Assembly: GCA_013375405.1 (NCBI GenBank)
Contig: JABXJU010000069.1
Coordinates: 1-19,718 of the forward strand
Length of the DNA stretch: 19,718 bases
Direction of reading: 5' to 3'
Origin: Candidatus Helarchaeota archaeon
Lineage (GTDB): Archaea; Asgardarchaeota; Lokiarchaeia; Helarchaeales; HEL-GB-A
Position numbers and translations under genes: made by a program. The notes below the pieces were generated by a model. It searched no databases and was not told the DNA's origin. It was given only the letters and a program-made list of their open reading frames with translations. Shown one piece after another: positions 8,428 to 15,500 of the stretch; the first letter of the stretch is position 1, and each line of letters starts with the position of its first letter.

Positions 8428-9153
8428 TTATTTTTTCTTTCTTCCAGTTCGTCTTGCTGCAATAAGCCCTACTTTTCGGCCTGGTGGAGCATTTCGAGAT
8501 ACACAAGAACTTTTCTTTCCAATGTGTTGCTTTTGCCCGCCACCGTGCGGATGTGATGCCGCGATCATTGCCACACCGCGATTAACCGGCCATTTCTGGT
8601 TTTTTGCCCGACAATGATGAAATTTATTACCTGCCTTCACAAATGGCTTTTCTGTCCGTCCACCACCTGCTACAACACCAATCGATGCCCGACATTCTGG
8701 ATTACATTGTTTTGATTTTCCGGAAGGTAATTTAACTATAACCTTGCTTGGATCACGAGTAACGACAGTCGCATAAGTTCCACCGGCGCGAACAAATTTA
8801 CCACCATCACCCGGTTGAGATTCGATATTAAAGATAGAAGTCCCCTCAGGAATATCTTTTAAGGGTAACGTATTGCCAATTTTAATTTCAGGAGACCCAA
8901 TTCTAATTTCTTCTCCAATTGAAATTCCTTCAGGAGCGATCATATACGATTTTTTCCCATTTTCGTATTGTATTCGTGCAAGAGGCGCACTACGTCCTCG
9001 TTCATGTTCTAAATCAATTATTTCTCCTTCGAGCGGCTTATCCTTATGAGTCGAAAGAGTGGGATGTTTAACGGTACCTCTTTTTCTTTTCTTTGTAGCT
9101 CGGAATGTAGGACTTCCTCGTCCCCGTCTTTGAACTTTAATTCTTTTACCCAT
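8428..9153 (-). CDS. rpl2: Large ribosomal subunit protein uL2
   Basis: uL2 is a core 23S rRNA-binding protein near the peptidyl-transferase centre and inter-subunit bridges. The 241 residues show archaeal/eukaryotic features: GKRIKVQRRGRGSPTFRA at the N-terminus, ESQPGDGGKFVRAGGTYA (111-128), KLPSGKSKQ and CRASIGVVAGGGRTEKPFVKAG in the middle. The C-terminal part, QHIGKKS and NAPPGRKVGLIAARRTGR, is close to human RPL8. The otherwise near-universal segment GVAMNPVxHP reads GVAMIAASHP here (193-202), while HPHGGG is kept. The ATG has AGGAG about 10 bases upstream and follows the uL23 stop by 19 bases, so the two form an operon. No uS19 follows; the next gene is convergent. Confidence 0.97.
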   Translation of the reverse strand: MGKRIKVQRRGRGSPTFRATKKRKRGTVKHPTLSTHKDKPLEGEIIDLEHERGRSAPLARIQYENGKKSYMIAPEGISIGEEIRIGSPEIKIGNTLPLKDIPEGTSIFNIESQPGDGGKFVRAGGTYATVVTRDPSKVIVKLPSGKSKQCNPECRASIGVVAGGGRTEKPFVKAGNKFHHCRAKNQKWPVNRGVAMIAASHPHGGGQKQHIGKKSSCVSRNAPPGRKVGLIAARRTGRKKK

Positions 9154-9172
9154 TATTTTCCGCTCCTAATTC

Positions 9173-9436
9173 TTAGAAGATATTAAGTTTAGTGGCTAAA
9201 TCTACAGCATTTGATTCAGGTGCAAGCCGTACATACGCCTTTTTGCGTCCATCGGGCAGTATCAAGGTATTCACCTTCACTACCCTGACTTCATACAGTT
9301 TTTGGACAGCCCATCTGATTAAATGCTTATTAGCAGTCCGACGTACAATAAAGGTCAGCTTATTCTCTCGTTCCAGCATTTCAAATGATGCTTCTGACAT
9401 TACTGGCTGAACAATTATAGAATGCGGTTCGACCAT
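9173..9436 (-). CDS. rpl23: Large ribosomal subunit protein uL23
   Basis: uL23 sits at the exit of the ribosomal tunnel, where it docks SRP and other nascent-chain factors. The conserved protein starts at the ATG ending at 9436 (MVEPHSIIVQPVMSEASFEM) and gives 87 residues, the usual archaeal length. The reading frame is open for 27 more codons to an upstream ATG at 9517, but that extension (rich in I, K, N) is not uL23-like and is probably leader. Landmarks are NKLTFIVRRTANKHLIRWAVQKLYEVRVVKVNTL and PDGRKKAYVRL. It is the first gene of a two-gene operon with uL2. uL3 and uL4, its usual upstream neighbours, are not in front of it. Confidence 0.95.
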   Translation of the reverse strand: MVEPHSIIVQPVMSEASFEMLERENKLTFIVRRTANKHLIRWAVQKLYEVRVVKVNTLILPDGRKKAYVRLAPESNAVDLATKLNIF

Positions 9437-9903
9437 TGATAGAGACCTTCTAATCTCGTTTTTTTCCTGAAATATTTCGTTTGTAAATTTAATACTTTTA
9501 TTAATAATCACAATCAAAATTGATTAATTAAATTTTATGAAAGTATCATTTCCTTAAAAATTTTTAACAGATCAATTTTTTCTTCTTCATCAATTAATAA
9601 ACAGCGAAAGATATGCTAACTACCTAAAATTAGCACAAATTTAATCCCCTAAAACTAAAATAGAAAGTATTTAGGCGGTGATTATCACCGCCCTTTAAAT
9701 AGAGGAAATCGAGATAGGTATTATTAAAGAGGTTTTGTTTTGGTTTATTATCGATACCATACAATACCCAAAAGCTCGCTAAAGAACTATCCAGCCCGAA
9801 GGTATTCATAAAGACCATTAGCCTATGAAAACGCATCAATAAACGGGCTTATTATCTATGCCATGCATTAGCTGGATATTTTTCTTTGAGCTCTTGAGCC
9901 ATA
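9437..9903. other. Gene-poor stretch between uL23 and the RAMP operon
   Basis: This 467-base stretch must hold the uL23-uL2 promoter and the end of the RAMP operon. It has no ORF I trust. A 69-codon minus-strand frame (9630-9839) has no family features. A 16-codon minus-strand ORF (MAQELKEKYPANAWHR, 9852-9902) starts one base after the stop of the 231-aa protein gene. Two stops separate it from the 69-codon frame, with which it is in phase, so this could be a decayed gene. TATCCAGC (9788-9795) pairs with GCTGGATA (9871-9878). An 18-base imperfect direct repeat (15 of 18 identical) lies at 9742-9759 and 9846-9863. A structured RNA is the alternative. Confidence 0.4.
9674..9692. repeat. Perfect GC-rich palindrome
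   Basis: GGCGGTGAT-T-ATCACCGCC is a 9-base perfect inverted repeat around one base, GC-rich inside AT-rich DNA. It could be the stem of a terminator or leader RNA for the flanking minus-strand transcripts, or a dimeric protein-binding site. CCTTTAAATAG follows directly at 9692-9702. On the minus strand its complement (CTATTTAAAGG) is TATA-like and lies upstream of uL23, about 260 bases from its start. Confidence 0.5.
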
Positions 9904-10599
9904 TTAAAATTTAATAAATTGGAAGAAATCTTCGATAGCTGCCAGTGCTGTGGTCCAACTCCCGATAGTGGTTAGTAATTCGTCAAAAATCTTGTGATCA
10001 CCTCCAAAACTTAATTTTCTGCGACACTCCCAGGAAGTATAGAACTTTGAGTAGACTTTTGTCATTCCCTCCTTCTGTTGAGGAAGAATTGACCAAATTC
10101 GAGCTTCATCCTGATAAATAATTTGGAAGGGGCTTTCGACAGGGAAATTTTCGCAGAGATACAAATCTTTTAACTGATATCCATTCTTTAAATTATAATA
10201 AAGCGCACAGGACAACAAAATGTGATATTTAAGTGAGGTATAGGGGAAAGATCGAGCTTCAGAATAGAGATTCAATAATTTAGAATTCACAATGGCTTTA
10301 TGTAACTGTTTTGCATCTGATTCCTCAAAAAATTTTGCCGCTTCCAAGCGATGTTGACTAATTTGGCTACGCGGTTGCTTAAAGTTACGTTCCTGAAAGA
10401 TGAGTGATTTTCTATGAAGTTCCTTTTCAAATTTCTTCCTTAAAAAATTTCGACTAATCCAAGCGGCGGTTGCATCCGCTTTTTGGGCAATTGTATCTAG
10501 AAGCGCATCTTTATGACGTGGTGCTCCTGCAATCTGAATTTTATGCATATCATGACGCAAAATCTGTAAAATCTCTTTTTCAGTGATCATAATTTTCAT
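9904..10599 (-). CDS. Unknown third gene of the Cas7/Cas5-like operon
   Basis: I do not recognise this 231-residue protein. It is mostly helical and polar with no signal peptide or membrane segment. The N-terminal half is basic (RKKFEKELHRKS around residue 55; KQPRSQ further on). The second half has a compact conserved-looking core: FPYTSLKYHILLSCALYYNL (about 117-136), YLCENFPVESPF, YQDEARIWSIL and a C-terminal helix with TIGSWTTALAAIEDFF. No nuclease triad is obvious; YQDEARIW could hold acidic ligands, but this is guesswork. The gene starts 3 bases after the Cas5-like stop, so translation is probably coupled. ATG at 10590 is an alternative start. Position suggests a small effector subunit (Cas11-like) or an accessory nuclease; neither is shown. 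Confidence 0.7.
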   Translation of the reverse strand: MKIMITEKEILQILRHDMHKIQIAGAPRHKDALLDTIAQKADATAAWISRNFLRKKFEKELHRKSLIFQERNFKQPRSQISQHRLEAAKFFEESDAKQLHKAIVNSKLLNLYSEARSFPYTSLKYHILLSCALYYNLKNGYQLKDLYLCENFPVESPFQIIYQDEARIWSILPQQKEGMTKVYSKFYTSWECRRKLSFGGDHKIFDELLTTIGSWTTALAAIEDFFQFIKF

Positions 10600-10602
10600 C
10601 CA

Positions 10603-11295
10603 TTAATTATTTTTCCAATCATGAACAATATATTCCCCGAGACCGAGTTTTCCAAGTGCAGCCTTCCTTAATATCCCTTTTTTCGCTATGCTTTGTATAT
10701 TTTTCCCGTTCCTTATTCGAAAAAACTGTCCTGGTGCAATTACATTGACGACATTTACATTATTATGATTCCAAATCTCCACCTGCTTGTGTCTACAATC
10801 ATAAAGCTCTACAAATGACGGAAGATATATTGCAGGAGAAATTAGCGTTAGATGTGAGGCTTTTTTTGGATAATCCAATTCATCAAGATTAATCTCGATG
10901 TGATCTTGGAGAGAGACGATTCCAAATCCAACATTCCGCATACCTCCGAGTTGAAGCAATTCTATATTCTTAATAATTTTGATGAAATTTTCTGGTGGAT
11001 TAATTATATCGAAAGTGACAAATTGAGGGAGAAAAAAGCACCTATAAGCTTTTTTTTGTTGTATTTTATCCCACCAGATTTCAAAATATGGACGTAAAAA
11101 ATATTTTCTGGTTCGAAGTAAAAAAAAGTCATTATAAGATTGGGATTTAGTAAGCTTTCCCTTTGCAGTAAATATTCCTATTGAAGAATTCACTTGTAAA
11201 GATAATGCATGTCGAAGCGCATTTCCCGAAATATACTGGGGCGAACCTGCATATTCTGACTCGAATTTAAAGAGAATTCGAATTATTTTTGACAT
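10603..11295 (-). CDS. Cas5-like RAMP protein
   Basis: The 230-residue protein looks like a RAMP (RRM-fold) subunit of the Cas5 group. It opens with a beta-strand, IIRILFKFES, then YISGNALRHAL (21-31), where RAMP proteins have their first helix. The mid-protein glycine-rich loop LGGMRNVGFG (116-125) resembles that of Csm4/Csc1-type proteins. A second half (about 145-230) ends in a further glycine-rich KAALGKLGLGEYIVHDW, as expected for a second RRM-like unit. In known complexes Cas5 caps the 5' end of crRNA next to Cas7. A Cas6-like RNase is the main alternative, but I see no convincing catalytic histidine. The ATG is preceded by GGTGGA and lies 26 bases after the Cas7-like stop. The RAMP call is firmer than the Cas5 call. 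Confidence 0.7.
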   Translation of the reverse strand: MSKIIRILFKFESEYAGSPQYISGNALRHALSLQVNSSIGIFTAKGKLTKSQSYNDFFLLRTRKYFLRPYFEIWWDKIQQKKAYRCFFLPQFVTFDIINPPENFIKIIKNIELLQLGGMRNVGFGIVSLQDHIEINLDELDYPKKASHLTLISPAIYLPSFVELYDCRHKQVEIWNHNNVNVVNVIAPGQFFRIRNGKNIQSIAKKGILRKAALGKLGLGEYIVHDWKNN

Positions 11296-11321
11296 ATGTA
11301 TGTATCCACCACTTTAGAATC

Positions 11322-12248
11322 TTATGAATCCTTCTCTTCTTTCTCAATGATTGGAAATTTCTCCTTCTCCTTTTCTATTATTTTCTGAAATTTCTTCTCA
11401 AGATCCTTGGCGACTTCCTTCTCTAATTTGAACTGAATCTTGAAGCCTTTGAGATTTTCTTCTTCTAATTCAAGCGCTATATTTTCATTTTCCAATAAGC
11501 TCGCATTTTTCTGCTTTTTCTTTTTCCTTTTCGGCTCTAACAAGAGAATATTGGCTCGCCCATACCCTGAAGTTCTCATACCGCCAAGTAAGTAGTCAAA
11601 TTTTTCATTTTGTACCATAGTATTCAGAAAATTAAGTGTGTTCAGCAAAACAACCTCTTGATCTGGAGTAGAATTTCGTAAAATTAATTTCAAAGGTGCC
11701 TCGATCGCAACCCCTGAAATATGTTCTACTGTCATATATACTTGGTGGCTTTCGCTTTGGCAACGGGGACTGCTATTAATCACCTCAAGCCGACCCCTTC
11801 CCACAGTTCCAAAAGCCCGATTAATATTTCTTGTGGCATTTGAATTCCCTGAGATTGTCGGATAGAAATATACAGATTTCGTCATTAAATTAGCAGGCTT
11901 ATCAAGATCTCCAAACATATGATAAAGTAAACACCCCCCATTATTGGCGCACTCACCTCTTGAATGATACCCCAAAGCTAGATCCTTCTTGAAATACTCT
12001 TTATTGCGATCACCTGTAATACTTATTTTCGATAATGGATGACACACGCTTATTCCGTGGCTAATCAAAAGTTTTGCCATCGCATGTCTTATCCAACCTT
12101 TGATCGTATGTCCACCAATTCTTCCAATCTTCGTAAATGGGGAGACCTTTTTTCTATCCCTCTCATTCTTAGGATGTGTTATCATCACCAAATTGTTTGC
12201 TCTGGTAGTTACTGATTCCGCTAAGAAGACCGTATCAAATATTTTCAT
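11322..12248 (-). CDS. cas7: Cas7-like RAMP protein (Csc2-like) with charged tail
   Basis: The 308-residue protein shows Cas7 backbone features: an early strand, KIGRIGGHTIKGWIRHAMAKLL (40-61) as the substrate-loop/helix region, a cysteine-containing ECANNGGCLLYHMFGD (99-114) recalling the C/LFG segment of RAMP proteins, and the C-terminal glycine-rich loop GGMRTSGYGR (222-231). Cas7 subunits form the filament that holds the guide RNA. Csc2 of type I-D is the closest type I can suggest, by motif impression only. After residue 235 comes a tail of about 70 residues made of Lys/Glu runs, probably helical or disordered and unusual for Cas7. It is the first gene of a three-gene operon, with GGAG (complement of 12261-12264) upstream of the ATG. 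It reads divergently from the helicase-Cas1 gene. Confidence 0.78.
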   Translation of the reverse strand: MKIFDTVFLAESVTTRANNLVMITHPKNERDRKKVSPFTKIGRIGGHTIKGWIRHAMAKLLISHGISVCHPLSKISITGDRNKEYFKKDLALGYHSRGECANNGGCLLYHMFGDLDKPANLMTKSVYFYPTISGNSNATRNINRAFGTVGRGRLEVINSSPRCQSESHQVYMTVEHISGVAIEAPLKLILRNSTPDQEVVLLNTLNFLNTMVQNEKFDYLLGGMRTSGYGRANILLLEPKRKKKKQKNASLLENENIALELEEENLKGFKIQFKLEKEVAKDLEKKFQKIIEKEKEKFPIIEKEEKDS

Positions 12249-12552
12249 CTTTCTTCATCACTCCAAAAATTCTTTCTAAAAGCACTATTTAACCTCATAT
12301 CAAATTTTTTCATTTTTATCCACTTCAACTTTTTTGTTAAAATGATTATATTATTCTTAAATACTTTTCTCCATTATCCTATATAAACTCATCATAAACT
12401 GGCTTCTTTTCTAGCCCGACATCTTTAAATCCCTCCTAATTCTACATTTCTCGATCCTAATATAAAGCATAAATAATTTATACCTCAATCTATTTGAATC
12501 TTTATAAGATAATCTTTCAATAGAATCCCTAGAACTTTAAAAGTGATAATTG
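12249..12552. promoter_or_regulatory. Divergent promoter region of the Cas-like locus
   Basis: This AT-rich spacer separates the RAMP operon from the helicase-Cas1 gene. For the plus strand, TTTATAAG at 12501-12508 is a TATA candidate, about 45 bases before the ATG, and AGTGAT (12542-12547) is a weak Shine-Dalgarno. For the minus strand, GGAG (complement of 12261-12264) is a good Shine-Dalgarno. TATATAAA around 12380-12387 is TATA-like and close to symmetric, so it could serve either direction. I looked for CRISPR repeats, long palindromes and tRNA-like folds here and found none. Confidence 0.5.
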
Positions 12553-15500
12553 ATGACTAAAGTTTGGCAGGAGGTGATTCAGCATCCGGACTGGACGAAA
12601 ACAGATATCCCACTGCGATATGGAAGCTTCTATGGATATTTAGGGCGGTATGGAAAATATAAAAGGAGCTTTGATGTATCAAACTTATATGGTTTCCAAG
12701 TAGATGGAGCACGAATTATTTTTAGTGGGGGAAGTGTTTTATTGATCGCAAATACTGGGGGAGGGAAAACGAATGTTGCCTTTGCCGCCTTATTTGATTC
12801 CTTAGTCCAACAAAAGATTGGAGTATACCTTGTGCCGACAACTGCACTATTAAGCCAGAAAAAGAAACAGATTGAGAAATTTTTTGGGAACATCGAAATC
12901 GAAAGTAGTGATATAGGAATTAGGAGCGCTGTTCTGGTTCCAATTCTAGTTAAATTCGATGAGAAAGAGGTTGGGCAAAATGAGGCGGATATCCTCCTGA
13001 CGGCAACTGGGGAGAACACTATCACCGAAATATGCTATAGAGTGAAGAGGACGGAACATGAAGTACTGGATATTTTACGAAAATATCATAAGATCGGTTG
13101 GGTTAAGCTTAAAAAGCTGACTGTCAAAGTGATTTCGGTGTCTGGGGAGAACCACCCCCGAAAGAAGGATTTGGAGCGTTATCGGAAGCGTTTAATCATT
13201 ATTGCTACCTATGAAGCATTTCGTGCCTTCTTATTCCAAATACAAGGACGTCATTACTTCAAAACTAAGAAACCATTTGGAACGGTCGTGGTAGATGAGA
13301 CGCATAGAATTAAGGACCAAGAGCGCGGATGGAAACTAGAGACTTTACTTTACAAATTGCGGGAAGAATTTAAGTGCAAACTCTGCCTTCTTAGTGCCTC
13401 ATTTGATATAAAATCGGCGCAAGATTGGGCCGAACGTTTGGATTGCGAATTGTTATACTGTAAGGAGGAGCGGACATTCGCCTACCATGAAATTTTAAAG
13501 AAATTTCCCCCGTTCCCTCCAGATAAGGATGAGGCGAAAAAGGCTCGAAAGGAAAAGGTAGGACACGTCGTGGACATTTGTCAAACAATTGCAGAAGAGG
13601 CCGTAACGCCGCAAGGGGAAGTTAATCCCGTGAAAGTGCTTATCTTCTGCCACTCGCGCCCACAAACTTATGCTATTCATAGAGCACTCAATAGGGTGGT
13701 CAAACAAAAGGATTATCTTGGAGAAAAATTTTATATTGAAGTGGATTACATCCATGCCGGACGCTCTCTAGATGCACGGGAGAAGGTAATGTCATTGTTT
13801 GAAAAACAGAGGGGAATCCAGTTCCTCTGCTGTTCCCCGCTTCTCGAGGTCGGTGTGGATGTTAATAATATTGAGCATATTATAATAACAGATCCAGAAC
13901 TTTATTCTCCAGCCCAATTAGAGCAAATGTGCGGGCGGTCCCGCGAAGAAGTTCCGAACGTGTATTTTCTCATATCAGAGGAAATGCGTTACGAGCTGTA
14001 TGAGGAGAAAATCATCGTGGACCCAGATCCCCGTGAATCATGGGGAAAAGGAGAACTTAAAGGATTCCGCTTAGCTAATGACCCAGTCATCAGTCAGATC
14101 ACGGTAAAGGGGCTTAAACTTAAAGAACTTGAACATACCGTGAAAAAATACAACGTAAGACTGCATACTAGGCTAGCGCGTCATAATCTTAACCAAGTAC
14201 TGAAACAGCTCATATTGGAAGAACTTTATGCTCATCAACGCACTAAAGCGGAGCTAGAAGAAAGTTTGGAGCGATTTGAAGTTCCGTATCGTATTATTAA
14301 TCTTCTAAAGTACTTAGAGGGAAAAATGTTTCTTCGGAAACACAAAGGATATTATGCATTGACACATCTTGGACGGACGGTAGTCGAAATGGGGTTGAAT
14401 CCAGGAGTTGCGGCGAGGATGCTCCACTTTTTCCAACGGCATGGGCTACACACGCCTGACTTTCAAACAAAATATAGGCAAAAGCTAGGAGAACTTATTG
14501 TTTATACTATTACCCCAAAACCAGGTGAAGAGGTCGGGTACTACGATCCTAAATGGCTTGCTGAGAAGCGGCGAAATATCCGTGCCTTCATGGAGGAAAT
14601 AGACATCAGCGGTGTGAAGAACCGAAAAGCTTTGCAATCTATTATTCTGCCATGTGCGGCGAAAAATTTTCTTTCTGAGGGAGATGCCAACGCTTATATG
14701 AAGACCGCTATCTGGCTTGCCATAAGTATGTACGCTGTCTGGAAGGCGTACAAAGCTCATCTTCAGACGGATGGTGAAATTGCGACTGTGCCACCTCCTT
14801 CTGGCATTACTCAACGTAATAACGCAATGTACAAACGATTAATTAAAGTAGTTCATTGCTATCAGGACCCTGATGCGCAGTGGCAGTGGAAACCTGCGCG
14901 CCGATCTTGGCGTAAGGTCCCGCAGAAATCCATCTATGCGGCCCCTGTACATGGAGTTCTCCAAAAGGTGGGTGAGAAGGGTGCCACGATTGAAGAAATT
15001 CAATCCAAATTGCGTGAAGTCATGCCCGAAGCTGATACACCTCTCAAGTTCTCACGGAAAATGATTCACGCGGTTTTGAACTCTATATTAAAAGATGAGG
15101 TTAGCAAGATTGCCGATTATGATAGTGAGGGTACTCGTCCTCCCGACCGTTATTGGTTGAAGGAATTCACTCCCGAAGTATCCTTCGATGAGTGCGGGAC
15201 TTGTGAGCAGTTCCGCTGGGCTCCGCAAGATCGCCCTCAAGGGTATAGGGGATGTGGGGAATGTAAATTGTATAAAAAATGGATTCGTCGGAGGCATCCA
15301 GCATGCATGTCCTATAAGCGCAAAATCCTCAACATGGCATTCCTTCACGACCTTCAGCGGGATGCCAATGATAAGGTACGCTGTCCGCGTTGTGGGGAAT
15401 CCGACACTATGCTCATTCCGACCTTCGAGCGTGCATCCGTTTGTAACAATTCTCAGTGTGAAGCCCTCGTGTTGCGAGCGCGCCAAGCGCGGTATGTTCT

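Noticed and set aside
9437..9517. N-terminal extension of uL23 by 27 residues
   Set aside because: The extension is rich in I, K and N and does not resemble uL23; MVEPHSI is the normal start of the family.
9630..9839. 69-codon minus-strand ORF
   Set aside because: No conserved motif, no Shine-Dalgarno, overlaps a palindrome and inverted repeats; kept only as part of the gene-poor stretch.
9780..9903. tRNA or RNase P RNA gene
   Set aside because: No TpsiC-loop consensus, anticodon arm or conserved RNase P core sequence is present despite the paired segments.
9437..12552. CRISPR array expected next to Cas-like genes
   Set aside because: Reading both long spacers, and the rest of the window, I found no set of regularly spaced 25-40-base repeats; the only direct repeat is 18 bases, imperfect and two-copy.
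12550..12552. TTG start for the helicase-Cas1 gene
   Set aside because: An ATG follows immediately in frame at 12553 and is the simpler start.
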